A stretch of DNA of 52,891 bases from Candidatus Aminicenantes bacterium UBA647 (GCA_002299555.1 DBOL01000014.1:1-52891); one strand, 5' to 3'; positions 34,329 through 44,161 are shown, counted from the stretch's first letter. Notes: a model not told the origin generated them from the sequence alone. Numbers and translations: made by a program.

Positions 34329-36599
34329 ATGAAATTAATTCCCCATTTTATAGTTGTAGAAGAAAAGTACTTATGCAATAATCGAAAAATGAAATTCAGC
34401 AGGAGTGAATTGTTTCTGACTTCATTAACATTTTCCGGTTTTATCATATTCTTCTTAAATTATCCATTCTGGTCTCCTTTATTATTTATCCCTTTTATGG
34501 CTTTTTGTAATTCCGTCCTTTCCACGAAAAGACGAAAACTACGATCTGTAAAATATTACTTCCCTTTTATCTCCGGGCTTTTAATATTTGTAATGAAATT
34601 GTTTTATTGGGATCATCCTGATCTTCGAACAAGAGTCGGGAATTTGCTGTTGATAACTATTTTTTTTTCAATATATTCTATCTTTAAAAAGAACAGGATC
34701 ATAGAAAAATTGGTTCGATCTTTAAATGGGAACAGCCTCCGAACCAGATTGGTGATACTATTTCTCTTGTCACAAATGATCTTCATCCTCGCTTCAGCTG
34801 TTATTGTTTTAAAAGGGGTAGAGCTGGTAGGCGATGAACCTCACTATCTTGCCATATCTCAATCCATATCAAAGGATGGAGATCTGAACGTTTTTAACCA
34901 ATATGCCAGAGATGAATACAGAGAATTTATAAACTACAGGTTAACCCATCATTCTAAAGTAGGAAAAGGCTTTAAGAAATGGTATTCATTCCATCTCCCC
35001 GGATTATCTTTTACTCTGGCACCCTTCTTTCTTTTGAAAATCCCTATTCCACTACTATATTTTCTTGTCCGGATCTATCTCGGACTGTTCGCGGCACTGC
35101 TGGGAGTTGTGGTCTATCTGTTGACTTTGAAAATATGGAAAAGGGAAAAATTGTCTTTGTTCATATTTTTTTCATTCATGTTCACAGCGCCGGTATTTTT
35201 CTATTCTTTTCACATTTTTGCTGAATTGCAGGTTTTACTTTTAATACTTTCATCAATATGGTTCTCACTTTTTAAAGATAATATCAGAAGGAAGGATTTG
35301 CTTTATGCAGGTTTATTCCTCGGGATGACAGTATTCTGGGGGATGAAATATATCATATTTATTTCATTATTCAGTTTATTCTTTTTTATAAAGAAATTCA
35401 GGGAAAAGGATCTGAAATCCGGACTGACATTTGTAGTTTTTCCTGCTGCATTTATGTTGCTTTTTCTTGTTTATCTATACTTTGCTTATGGAAGTCTTTC
35501 ACCAATGTCTGTTTACACCGGAGTATTAACAGAAGCTCAAAAGGTTGAATATTCAGAGGGGATGAAAAGTATAAAAATTCAGAACAGGATTGAAACTTTA
35601 TTTGATTATTTTTTTGACCAGCGGGACGGGTTGATTCTGTACAGCCCTATATACTTGTTTTTTTTCCCGGGACTGATCCTGGCTCTTAAGAACTTCAGAA
35701 AGTATTACCCCCACCTTGTAATATCAATTGCATCATTTGTTTACCTTTTGTATCATGGCTATTCAACTGTCCGACCCGGATATTGTCCCCAGGCCAGATA
35801 CCTTCTACCTGTCATATGGACACTAATGCTGTTTGTAATAATTTACTATATTGAGAGTAATAATAAGATATTTAAAAAACTATATATTTTTATACCTTTT
35901 TATTCCGGGTTCATAATTCTATACCAGATATTTAATCCTTTCACACTGTATCAGAGTACAACTCATAACTATCTGGACAGGAGTGGACTGATCTTCCAGA
36001 AACTGGGAAATATTCATATAGATATTCCTTCGATGCTCCCTTCTTTTGTAAAAGTGGATGGAAATTTTTCACATCTGCCTAATCTTATATTTTTGTTTAT
36101 GTTAATTATATTTATATACTTCTCATTAAGGAATACTGAACTCAAAAAGGCAATTGGCCTTCAATACATAGCATTTATATTTCTATTTGTTATCTTCTCA
36201 CTATTCCCGAGAGTTGCACTTTTTAATCCTGTGAAAGTCAGGACTGAAAGGGGCGTATCATTTCTTATTCATGGAAATCAATACCCTAAATCGGATATTT
36301 TGAGTGAGTATGTAATTCAAAACAAAGATAGCTCAAGCAGGGCAATAACTTTTTCTACTATAAAGAAGTTTAAAAAGATCGATCTTGATCTTTTTGGACA
36401 TTCTCAAAACGGAACTATTGAACTTACGAATTTTAACAGGGCACCTGAGGAGATAAGTATCCGCAATGGCATGCAAAAGACCGTAACTATAGCTGATCTC
36501 AGATATAAGAAAAGAGGTGTAAGGTATTTTTATACATTGAATTTCAGTTTTTGTTATTGTCTTAATCGTGGGATCAATATAAGGATTGTTCCTCATTAA
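34329..36599 (+). CDS. Large polytopic membrane protein, GT39/GT-C-like
   Basis: A 756-aa protein with about 12-14 membrane helices and a soluble C-terminal beta-rich tail (about 640-756). After the fourth or fifth helix lies a periplasmic loop with VGDEPHYLAISQSISKDG (Asp169-Glu170), the acidic pair typical of GT-C glycosyltransferases such as GT39/ArnT, which use lipid-linked sugars. It might glycosylate a surface polymer or lipid. Substrates are unknown. Two starts are possible (34329, or 34389 which begins MKFSRSE), and neither has a Shine-Dalgarno. It is convergent with the sulfatase-like gene, which may act on the same envelope material. Confidence 0.75.
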   Translation: MKLIPHFIVVEEKYLCNNRKMKFSRSELFLTSLTFSGFIIFFLNYPFWSPLLFIPFMAFCNSVLSTKRRKLRSVKYYFPFISGLLIFVMKLFYWDHPDLRTRVGNLLLITIFFSIYSIFKKNRIIEKLVRSLNGNSLRTRLVILFLLSQMIFILASAVIVLKGVELVGDEPHYLAISQSISKDGDLNVFNQYARDEYREFINYRLTHHSKVGKGFKKWYSFHLPGLSFTLAPFFLLKIPIPLLYFLVRIYLGLFAALLGVVVYLLTLKIWKREKLSLFIFFSFMFTAPVFFYSFHIFAELQVLLLILSSIWFSLFKDNIRRKDLLYAGLFLGMTVFWGMKYIIFISLFSLFFFIKKFREKDLKSGLTFVVFPAAFMLLFLVYLYFAYGSLSPMSVYTGVLTEAQKVEYSEGMKSIKIQNRIETLFDYFFDQRDGLILYSPIYLFFFPGLILALKNFRKYYPHLVISIASFVYLLYHGYSTVRPGYCPQARYLLPVIWTLMLFVIIYYIESNNKIFKKLYIFIPFYSGFIILYQIFNPFTLYQSTTHNYLDRSGLIFQKLGNIHIDIPSMLPSFVKVDGNFSHLPNLIFLFMLIIFIYFSLRNTELKKAIGLQYIAFIFLFVIFSLFPRVALFNPVKVRTERGVSFLIHGNQYPKSDILSEYVIQNKDSSSRAITFSTIKKFKKIDLDLFGHSQNGTIELTNFNRAPEEISIRNGMQKTVTIADLRYKKRGVRYFYTLNFSFCYCLNRGINIRIVPH

Positions 36600-36634
36600 C
36601 TGATCAGGTCTGATTCGACATTGGATGTTGAAAA

Positions 36635-38146
36635 CTATAAATATCCCAGGGTTTCTAATTCCTTCTTAGCTTTCAGCCATTTTTCATCAAAATTTACTTT
36701 TTTGTCAATTTGATTTATATTTTTTTTCAGGCGGAGGTCTATCTCCTTTTTAACTTCTATAAACTCTTTTAACATTTTTTTCAGAACAGTCTGATTTTCC
36801 ATTGATACATTTTTTAATTCGGAGGGATCGCTGGTAAGATTGAATAGTTCATAACTCAAACTGGATTTCATTTTGGTCACCACTAATTTGTAGCCATCCA
36901 TCAAAAGTGTAGATTTATCTTTCTTTTCAATTATATTTGCAGCCTCGTTAAAAAAAAGTATCCTGTCAGGGATCTTTCCACCGGAAAACAAAGCACTGTA
37001 ACTTTTCCCCATCATATCGTTGTCATATTCGATACCCAGCAAATCTTTTAATGTCGGCATCAGATCCAAATTGGAAATAACATTTTTTTCCCTTTTACTT
37101 TTCGGAATACCAGGCCCGGCAAAAATCAATGGCACATGGAGTAACTCTTCACAATGAATTTGTCCGTGCCCCAGAAGTCCATGTTCACCGAATAACTCAC
37201 CATGATCGGAAGTAAACACGATAATGGTGTTATCCAATAACCCTCGATGTTTCAGGGCCTTTATAATATAACCAATCCGTTCGTCTACAGACTCGACTTC
37301 AGCTATGTATAAGGATTTAATATATTCAATCTCTGTATTCGATACCATATTTTTTCTGAAAAGACTGTAAATAGCTTTTATACCACCAGTGTAAAAACTC
37401 TCATCCCTGGGTAGGATAGTGGGATCAATGGTTATCCTTTTCTTAAACTTCTCAATAGGGTTATAAGGACCGTGAGGATCCATAATCCATTTCATTACAA
37501 AAAAATTCTGTTCTCTGGGCACAGTTAATAAATAGTGGAGAAAAGTGTACATACGATTATAAAAAGGGTTTGATCCGGATTCTCCCTTTCTTCCAGGGTG
37601 GTAGGATCTTATACCGGTGGTATTTTCAACTAAATTAATTCCTGCTTTATTCTTCCTGCTTAGATTCTTCCTGAATATGCTAAAACCCTGCAAATTATTC
37701 GACAGACCGGCAATCTGATTCTCCAATTCCAATAGCACATCGTATGATCTGTCTTTTAAAACCTCCGCAAGCAAAGTTTCGTTATCATTCACATAAAAAG
37801 CAATCTGATTCCTTTTTTTATTTCTCCGGCTTTCCTTATTTATCCTCCCATATGATCCGGAATAATTGCCGCTAAACATAGCTACGGCGGAGGGCAAGGT
37901 ACTTGGGGCAGTGCTGTAAGCATTCTCAAAAAGAACACCACTCTTTGCAAGCCTGTCAATATTCGGAGTGGAAGCATCGCCGCCATAACAACCCAAAACA
38001 TCACTTCTAAGTGCATCTGCTACTATTAAAACAACATTATAATTTTCCGTATTTTTTTTTTTGCTGCAGTTGACTGAAAACATATAAAGCAATATGAGAA
38101 CAACAGCAATTGTAAGAATTACTAACTTTTTCTGTCCTGTCATCAT
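36635..38146 (-). CDS. Sulfatase-like (alkaline phosphatase superfamily) membrane protein
   Basis: A 503-aa protein. An N-terminal hydrophobic segment ends in VNC (Cys27), a poor lipobox, so it is either a lipoprotein or a signal-anchored protein. The sulfatase fold shows VLIVADALRSD with the metal Asp44, the nucleophile region APSTLPSAVAMFSG, and TSDHGELFGEHG near the C-terminal metal site. The formylglycine motif C/S-x-P-x-R is absent: Thr83 sits at the nucleophile position and Ala replaces Arg. It may therefore be a phosphodiesterase, phosphotransferase or Thr-type enzyme, not a true sulfatase. The start at 38146 has AAAGGAG upstream. A longer frame to 38230 adds a basic leader and lacks a Shine-Dalgarno. 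Confidence 0.85.
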   Translation of the reverse strand: MMTGQKKLVILTIAVVLILLYMFSVNCSKKKNTENYNVVLIVADALRSDVLGCYGGDASTPNIDRLAKSGVLFENAYSTAPSTLPSAVAMFSGNYSGSYGRINKESRRNKKRNQIAFYVNDNETLLAEVLKDRSYDVLLELENQIAGLSNNLQGFSIFRKNLSRKNKAGINLVENTTGIRSYHPGRKGESGSNPFYNRMYTFLHYLLTVPREQNFFVMKWIMDPHGPYNPIEKFKKRITIDPTILPRDESFYTGGIKAIYSLFRKNMVSNTEIEYIKSLYIAEVESVDERIGYIIKALKHRGLLDNTIIVFTSDHGELFGEHGLLGHGQIHCEELLHVPLIFAGPGIPKSKREKNVISNLDLMPTLKDLLGIEYDNDMMGKSYSALFSGGKIPDRILFFNEAANIIEKKDKSTLLMDGYKLVVTKMKSSLSYELFNLTSDPSELKNVSMENQTVLKKMLKEFIEVKKEIDLRLKKNINQIDKKVNFDEKWLKAKKELETLGYL

Positions 38147-38268
38147 AATTACTCCTTTAAAAAATTTGATAAATCTAACCCATTGGGGGCTGAAAAAAGT
38201 ATAATACCATTTTTTTATATTCAAATGCATTTTTTTTTTAATCGAGTATAATAAAAAAAGGAGATATA

Positions 38269-40221
38269 ATGAGAATTTTCACTGTTATTATTGCATTATT
38301 ACTTTTATTATCCTGCACGGGGAACAAGGAAAAGAATATATTTTCAGATGAAACGGTAAGGCAGATCTACGGATTTCAGGATGTCAGGGATACTGAGAAG
38401 CTGATCCCTTTCCTGAAGAGCTCCAGACCGGAATACAGGAAATTTGCTGCCCTTGCATTTGCTTCAATTCAGGATAAGGAAGCTGTAGATGAACTGATAC
38501 TGCTGCTGGCGGATGAAGATGAGAATGTCAGAGGGGCTGCAGCTTATTCACTCGGTCAGACAGGTGATATAAGCGCGGAAAAGAGTCTTATCACCAACTT
38601 CAGGTCAGAGAGGTCGGAAGAAGTAAAGATGGTAATCCTTGAATCTCTCGGTAAGTGTGGTGGGGATAGAGCTCTTGAACTTTTAAGTGACCCGGTATTG
38701 AGTAAAGGGAACCAGATTGTTATGAAAGGTCAGGCTCTTGGGATATACAGGTCTATACTAAGAAAAAAGCATTCAGAAAATGGATTGAAAACTGTTATAA
38801 GAACTCTTATGAAAAGTGATTCAACGGATGTAAGATTTTATGCATCTAATGCTTTGTCCAGAATAATGGATATTGATCTATCAAAATATTTTGATGACCT
38901 TAGTGACCTGATCCGTAGCGAGAAAGATGATAGCGTGAAGATGAATCTGATCATAGCACTTGGAAAATGTAAAGGGGACAAAGTTATTGATATTTTGAAG
39001 ACTTTCCTGAACGGTGGGATTGATCAGCGGATAGTTGTAAACACCATACGCGCACTAGGGAAATTCGAGTATGAGGTTGTTAAGAAGGATATCCGGAGGT
39101 TCCTCACCAGTGACAATTATCAAATATCAGTCGCAGCAACCGAGGTTTTGATGGCGATCGGATCTGCAGCAGATCATAAAACTTATTTTGAACTATCCAG
39201 AAGAACAAAAAATTGGAGAGCAGGAGCAAATTTAATTAAACTTTCGCTCAAATTCACTCCCGAGAAGCAGGAAGTTTCATCAATGATCAAAAGTTATTAT
39301 AGAAAATCTGTAAACCCTTATGAGAAAGGGTTATTGTTGATAGCGTTGTCTGAATATCCGATGAACTATCCGTTCGTTGAAGAAGAGATTTTCAAGAGAG
39401 TCGAGAAAGTTATATCTACTTCCGGAATGATTTCGATTTCTGAAATGATGTCTAAAAAAGGATATGATCCTGAAATCGAAATATCAACCGGCAAGGGGTC
39501 TCATTCCTTAAGAAATGTTTTTGCAGATATTTTTAAAAGGGGAATTCTTTCCGGAGATAACAGTCTTATTGCAATCTCTTCATCAACTCTGAGAGATCCT
39601 CACAATAAGTTTTTTGGAGTTATTAAGGATCTGACATTCATGGAGGAGTTGCTGGAGAAGTATAAACTTCCTACTGACAGGGATAAAAAGCAGGAGATCA
39701 GAAAGACGCTCGATTTTTTCCGGGGGATAAAGGGCGAACGGGAGAAAATTTTAGCTCTTGAAAAACCACTGGATTGGGAAAAGATAAAAAATATTCCTAC
39801 TGACCAGAGAGTGAAGATCGAAACAGAAGAGGGGGTTGTAATAATTAAGTTATTTGTAAATGATTCACCCGGATCTGTATCAAACTTTCTGGATCTGATC
39901 AGGAAAGGATATCTCGGGGAAAGTAATTTCCATAGAGTTGTACCGAATTTTGTGGTGCAGGATGGATGTCCAAGGGGTGATGGCTGGGGTGGCCCGGAGA
40001 GAACTATCCGTTCTGAATTTTCCAGATTATATTATGAAGAGGGTAGTGTCGGAATGGCTTCGTCAGGGAAGGATACAGAAGGAAGCCAGTGGTTTATAAC
40101 ACACTCTTCCACGCCTCATCTTGATGGAAGGTACACAATTTTTGGAAAAGTTACCAAAGGTATGGAAATTGTAAACAGAATAAAAGTAGGTACCCGGATC
40201 CTTAGATATGAGATCCTATAA
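38269..40221 (+). CDS. Lipoprotein fusing HEAT repeats to a cyclophilin domain
   Basis: A 650-aa protein with a lipobox (LLSC, Cys16). Residues about 40-330 are HEAT/PBS-lyase-like helical repeats (DENVRGAAAYSLGQTGD, DSVKMNLIIALGKCKGD). A helical linker leads to a C-terminal cyclophilin-type prolyl isomerase (about 523-645) with FHRVVPNFVVQDG, GSVGMASSGKDTEGSQWFIT and LDGRYTIFGKV. The isomerase keeps the catalytic Arg (FHR) and the Q-x-F motif (SQWFI). It probably helps fold envelope proteins, with the HEAT part as a docking surface; this is inference. AAAAGGAG precedes the ATG. The end is 9 bases from the end of the convergent TPR gene. Confidence 0.92.
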   Translation: MRIFTVIIALLLLLSCTGNKEKNIFSDETVRQIYGFQDVRDTEKLIPFLKSSRPEYRKFAALAFASIQDKEAVDELILLLADEDENVRGAAAYSLGQTGDISAEKSLITNFRSERSEEVKMVILESLGKCGGDRALELLSDPVLSKGNQIVMKGQALGIYRSILRKKHSENGLKTVIRTLMKSDSTDVRFYASNALSRIMDIDLSKYFDDLSDLIRSEKDDSVKMNLIIALGKCKGDKVIDILKTFLNGGIDQRIVVNTIRALGKFEYEVVKKDIRRFLTSDNYQISVAATEVLMAIGSAADHKTYFELSRRTKNWRAGANLIKLSLKFTPEKQEVSSMIKSYYRKSVNPYEKGLLLIALSEYPMNYPFVEEEIFKRVEKVISTSGMISISEMMSKKGYDPEIEISTGKGSHSLRNVFADIFKRGILSGDNSLIAISSSTLRDPHNKFFGVIKDLTFMEELLEKYKLPTDRDKKQEIRKTLDFFRGIKGEREKILALEKPLDWEKIKNIPTDQRVKIETEEGVVIIKLFVNDSPGSVSNFLDLIRKGYLGESNFHRVVPNFVVQDGCPRGDGWGGPERTIRSEFSRLYYEEGSVGMASSGKDTEGSQWFITHSSTPHLDGRYTIFGKVTKGMEIVNRIKVGTRILRYEIL

Positions 40222-40229
40222 GGTTTTTA

Positions 40230-41006
40230 TTACTTGTTTTCCACCTGCTTTATCATGCTTCTAATGACCTCTCTTACTTCAGCGGACGGGGCTTCTCCAA
40301 GCATTTTTTCCAGCAGGTTCAAAGCACTACTTCGTTTCCCCATCTTTATATATCCCCTGGCTATATTTATCTTTATACTGATATCATTTGCTCTTGATAA
40401 TTGAAGAGCCCTTTCATAATTATATACTGCTTCTTTATAAAAACCTTTTTGTTCAAATATACTTCCTTTAACATTGTATAAAGATACAAATTCAGGGTTT
40501 TTAATAAGCCCTTTCTCAATATATCTAAGGGCATTATCAGGTCTTTTCAGTTTCAACTCAAGAAGAGCAAGATTTAGAAAAGCGTTCTCAGGAGTGCTGT
40601 ATTTGTTTGAATTTGCGGCGATAAGATAATTTTCTTTTGCAAGTTCATAGTTCCCAAGCTCTGTATGTATTACTCCGAGAAAATTAAAAGCATCAGCATT
40701 TAATGGATAACGTTTCACTATGTTGGTGAATTCTTTCAGGCTGTCTTCGAACTTCATTTGTCGAAGGTAAACTATTCCCAGTCCCATTGATGCGTTCATC
40801 ATCCCCGGTTTCTTTTTTAAAGCTTTTTTAAATTGTTCCATTGCAATATTCAATGTTCCGTGATTAAGATGCGTGTATCCCATATTCATGTCATACTCGG
40901 CGGTTCCTTTTTTTAGATAGTCAGGGATTGTTTTGACTTCTTTCTTACAAAAACTGAATAAAAATATTATCATTACTAAAAGTATAAATAGTGTTTTTTT
41001 AGTCAT
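40230..41006 (-). CDS. TPR-repeat lipoprotein
   Basis: A 258-aa protein with a hydrophobic N-terminus ending FSFC (Cys20), a likely though atypical lipobox. About six tetratricopeptide repeats follow (for example MEQFKKALKKKPGMMNASMGLGIVYL, of which the A-x2-LG-x2-Y core is visible, then ADAFNFLGVIHTELGNYELA). Such proteins are scaffolds for envelope complexes. GGAG lies just before the ATG inside the cyclase gene, and the two genes share the 4-base ATGA overlap, so they are coupled. It is last in the plsY-gpsA-cyclase-TPR operon. No partner can be named. Confidence 0.88.
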   Translation of the reverse strand: MTKKTLFILLVMIIFLFSFCKKEVKTIPDYLKKGTAEYDMNMGYTHLNHGTLNIAMEQFKKALKKKPGMMNASMGLGIVYLRQMKFEDSLKEFTNIVKRYPLNADAFNFLGVIHTELGNYELAKENYLIAANSNKYSTPENAFLNLALLELKLKRPDNALRYIEKGLIKNPEFVSLYNVKGSIFEQKGFYKEAVYNYERALQLSRANDISIKINIARGYIKMGKRSSALNLLEKMLGEAPSAEVREVIRSMIKQVENK

Positions 41007-42562
41007 TTTGTCTCCTTTTTTTTACCGAGAACAGAATAAGCTTTGACAGGTTTTGATATTCCATGGAGGGTTATTTTTCCCAAAAGTTTGAAATTGAATT
41101 TTTTTTTGGTTTGTTTCCGGACATACTCAGAGACTATGACCTCTCCCGGTTTTGCCACTCCTGATTCAAGACGTGATGCTATGTTAACTGTGTTACCAAT
41201 AACTGTATAATCATATCTGCTTGGGGATCCGAAATCTCCAGATACCAACTTTCCTGAATTTATCCCGATCCTTATCTCTATCTTTTCATCTTCAGGGATT
41301 GAATCGTTCATTTTCCTTAATCTTTTCAACATTTCTAGGGCGGTATTGATGGATAACTCTGAATGGTTTTTTTGTTCGAAAGGGACTCCGAAAACGGCCA
41401 TTATAGAATCTCCTATATATTTATCGAGCGTTCCATTATTCTCAAAAATTATATCGGTCATCTCAGTAAAAAAATTATTAAGGAATACACCGATCTCCAA
41501 TGGCCCCATGTTTTCTACACGGGTCGTAAATCCTACAATATCCATAAACAGGACTGAAGCCTCACTCTCATGATAGCCGGCCAGGTCACTTGTCTTACTG
41601 TCCTGAAGCTCCATGATCTTTGTAACTATTGCGGGAGAGTGGTACCTCTCAAGCCGGGAGCGTATCTTTTTCTCCCTGTTCAGGTTATTAAGGCTTTTTA
41701 TCCCTTCTACAGATAATCCGGTAAAATTTGCAATGATGGATATCATTTCAAGATCTCTCTCTTCAAATATTTTTTCCATACTTGTTGTATCGGCATATAT
41801 TAATCCGTAAATAGAATTTTTTGTCCAGATCGGGATCGATATTGCAGATTTTATACCATACATAATGATACTCTTGGCTCCGTCAAATCTGGAGTCATCC
41901 ATTGTATTTGATGAAAGAATAGCTACTTTTTCATTTATTGATCTCATAGCAATGGTTTTTGATATTTTCACATCGTCTTTTTCAGATTTTTCAGAGTGAG
42001 AATATCGAAGGTCAAGGTCATCATTTTCCTGATCATAAGAAAATATATACAATCTGTTGGGCTTTAAAAAACTAAATAGAAGTTCACCAACTTTTTCAAA
42101 GCTTTCTTCAAAAGTTGTTGCTCCTATCAGATTTTTACCTAATAAAGTGAGCGACTCCAGCATATTTAATTCTGACGTTATTGCATCTTTGTCTTTTTTT
42201 AACTTCAGATTATCAGACAGGGGGATCATAACTGAGATTTGCTGGTCATCAATGTCAGTTATTCTGGGTATTTTTGTCTCTTCAAGAAACTTAAGAATAC
42301 TCCGGCCAACAGTTATGTTATCACCGATTTCAAGTATTTTTTCTTCAATTCTTACTCCATTTACATACGTACCATTTGTACTTTTCATATCAACGATCTT
42401 ATACGTATTACCTGATCTTATAAGTTTGCAATGTTTCCGTGAGATAGAATTGTCGTCCATATAAAAATCATTTCCGGGTAGTTTCCCGATAGTTATCTCG
42501 TTTTTTGTTAAAGAGAAAAACTTCTGCTCGTCATTAATGACAAAGTCTAATCTAAATTCCAT
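41003..42562 (-). CDS. FHA-GAF-adenylate cyclase (class III)
   Basis: A 519-aa three-domain protein. The FHA domain (about 20-92) has SRKHCKL (Arg42, His44) and STNGTYVNG, so it should bind phosphothreonine. A GAF domain spans about 140-290. The class III cyclase domain (about 333-515) has metal ligands Asp341 (FMDIVGFT) and Asp385 (KYIGDSIMAVFG), purine-selecting Lys381 and Asp451 (DYTVIGNTVNIASR) and Arg464. The Lys/Asp pair predicts ATP as substrate, giving cAMP. No membrane helix is visible. Phosphothreonine signalling and a small ligand may control cAMP output. It overlaps gpsA by 16 bases and the TPR gene by 4. Confidence 0.94.
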   Translation of the reverse strand: MEFRLDFVINDEQKFFSLTKNEITIGKLPGNDFYMDDNSISRKHCKLIRSGNTYKIVDMKSTNGTYVNGVRIEEKILEIGDNITVGRSILKFLEETKIPRITDIDDQQISVMIPLSDNLKLKKDKDAITSELNMLESLTLLGKNLIGATTFEESFEKVGELLFSFLKPNRLYIFSYDQENDDLDLRYSHSEKSEKDDVKISKTIAMRSINEKVAILSSNTMDDSRFDGAKSIIMYGIKSAISIPIWTKNSIYGLIYADTTSMEKIFEERDLEMISIIANFTGLSVEGIKSLNNLNREKKIRSRLERYHSPAIVTKIMELQDSKTSDLAGYHESEASVLFMDIVGFTTRVENMGPLEIGVFLNNFFTEMTDIIFENNGTLDKYIGDSIMAVFGVPFEQKNHSELSINTALEMLKRLRKMNDSIPEDEKIEIRIGINSGKLVSGDFGSPSRYDYTVIGNTVNIASRLESGVAKPGEVIVSEYVRKQTKKKFNFKLLGKITLHGISKPVKAYSVLGKKKETK

Positions 42563-43554
42563 TCTATTTTCAGGCTCCTCTGCATTAACTCTTTAAGAGC
42601 ACTTGCGGGATCTTTGTCTTCAAAAAGTATTTCATAAACCTTGTTTGAGATCGGCATCTCAATATCAAGTTCTTTAGAGAGGGTTCTTATAGCTTTTGTG
42701 GTCTCAACACCCTCAGCGATAGTAATACTTTTTTTCTCGATCTCTTTGAGGCTTTCCCCTTTTGCGATCCTTACACCCAATTGGAAATTTCTCGAAAGAG
42801 GTCCAAAGCTGGTAAGCATAAGATCGCCAATTCCTGCAAGGCCCCAGAATGTCTCCCTGTGCGCCCCCAGTTTTAGTCCGATCTTTAATATTTCCATACT
42901 GGCTCTGGTAACAAGTGAAGCAGTAGTGTTAAATCCATACCCCAGCCCATTTATTATTCCGGATGCGATCGCCATTATATTTTTCATTGAACCGGCTACT
43001 TCTATGCCTGTCAGATCATCTGATCTGTAGATCCTTAAAACTGAAGATGAGAACTTTTCCTGAATACTTTTCAGAATATCAGGATTTTCTGAAGCAGCAA
43101 CAATTGCGGTTGGGAAATTCCTGGCTAATTCTTTAGCAAATGAAGGGCCTGATATTGTTATCCAGTTTTTCAATATTTCGTCCCCAAGAACATCAGATGC
43201 AATTCCTGATATAGTTTTGAGGCTGGTAGATTCAAAACCTTTAGATAAGCTAATGATTGTTTTCCCCGGCAATTGTTTTTTAAGTGATTCGAATGACTTT
43301 CTTATGAATTTAGAAGGAACAGCAAAAATTATTATATCCGCTTTGTCCACTTCATCATCAAGGCCTGAAACAGGATACAGATTTTCAGATAGTGTTACTT
43401 CAGGGAGAAATAGAGAATTTTCTCTGAATTTTTTTATTGATTCGATCACTTCCTTTTCACGGACCCACAATTTCACTTTGTTTCCCTGGGAAGCGAGGTA
43501 GTTAGCAAAGGAAGTTCCCCATGACCCTCCTCCAACAACAAGTATTTTATCCAT
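42547..43554 (-). CDS. gpsA: Glycerol-3-phosphate dehydrogenase [NAD(P)+]
   Basis: A 335-aa protein of normal length. The N-terminal Rossmann fold has VVGGGSWGTSFANYLA, followed by IIFAVPSKFI, TISGPSFAKELA and EVAGSMKNIMAIASGI with the catalytic Lys. The C-terminal half has GLAGIGDLMLTSFG and RNFQLG. It makes sn-glycerol-3-phosphate from dihydroxyacetone phosphate, the substrate acylated by PlsY encoded just upstream. GGAG precedes the ATG at 43554, 8 bases of overlap with plsY; a frame extended to 43581 would remove that Shine-Dalgarno and is rejected. Confidence 0.97.
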   Translation of the reverse strand: MDKILVVGGGSWGTSFANYLASQGNKVKLWVREKEVIESIKKFRENSLFLPEVTLSENLYPVSGLDDEVDKADIIIFAVPSKFIRKSFESLKKQLPGKTIISLSKGFESTSLKTISGIASDVLGDEILKNWITISGPSFAKELARNFPTAIVAASENPDILKSIQEKFSSSVLRIYRSDDLTGIEVAGSMKNIMAIASGIINGLGYGFNTTASLVTRASMEILKIGLKLGAHRETFWGLAGIGDLMLTSFGPLSRNFQLGVRIAKGESLKEIEKKSITIAEGVETTKAIRTLSKELDIEMPISNKVYEILFEDKDPASALKELMQRSLKIEWNLD

Positions 43555-44161
43555 TTTGTCTCCGATTGAATTTTGGCTCATCTCCAGATCTGATCCTTTC
43601 GATATTCTCTTTGTGCTTTATCAGGATAATAATGGTAATGAATAGAATAATTATAGAAGCTTCAGCAATATTGGTAAAAAGGACAATGAAAAACGAACCG
43701 GTTACACCTGCCATGGAGGAAAGTGAGACATATTCTGTATAGATCAGAAAAGAAATGAAAACAACTGCGAATGCAGGAAAGATCAGAATTCCGTCTGATG
43801 CAGTCATATAGGCAAGGAAAACTCCTGCAAATGTGGATACTCCCTTTCCTCCCTTGAACTTCAACCAGACCGGATATATATGGCCAAGTATTGCCAGGAC
43901 ACCACCTCCAATGATCATTGGGGGGTATTTAAAGTGGATCAGGCCGTAAATTACAGGAATTGCCCCCTTCAACACATCAACAAAAAGAGTTGTTATTGCT
44001 GCTTTACCTCCACAAGTTCTGAGGATATTCGTTGCTCCTGTGTTACCGCTCCCTTCTTGTCTGATGTCATCTTTTTTTTTTGCCCAGAAAATTATGAAAC
44101 CTGTGGGGATCGATCCCAGAATATAGGAAAAAATAAAGAACATGATCTCGTGGTTTCCCAA
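43547..44161 (-). CDS. plsY: Acyl-phosphate:glycerol-3-phosphate acyltransferase
   Basis: A 204-aa membrane protein with the three PlsY loops: GSIPTGFI near the N-terminus, EGSGNTGATN followed by VDVLKG, and GHIYPVWLKFKGGKGVST. It transfers the acyl group of acyl-phosphate to glycerol-3-phosphate, the first step of phospholipid synthesis. The start is probably TTG at 44161, because GGAG lies 7 bases upstream. An ATG five codons later (44146) is the alternative, and the putative promoter leaves a very short leader, which favours the ATG somewhat. It is the first gene of the operon with gpsA. Confidence 0.95.
   Translation of the reverse strand: MGNHEIMFFIFSYILGSIPTGFIIFWAKKKDDIRQEGSGNTGATNILRTCGGKAAITTLFVDVLKGAIPVIYGLIHFKYPPMIIGGGVLAILGHIYPVWLKFKGGKGVSTFAGVFLAYMTASDGILIFPAFAVVFISFLIYTEYVSLSSMAGVTGSFFIVLFTNIAEASIIILFITIIILIKHKENIERIRSGDEPKFNRRQNG

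Noticed and set aside
42057..42464. 135-aa open frame antisense to the cyclase gene
   Set aside because: Hydrophobic, Ser-rich shadow of the FHA-GAF coding sequence with no Shine-Dalgarno or family pattern.
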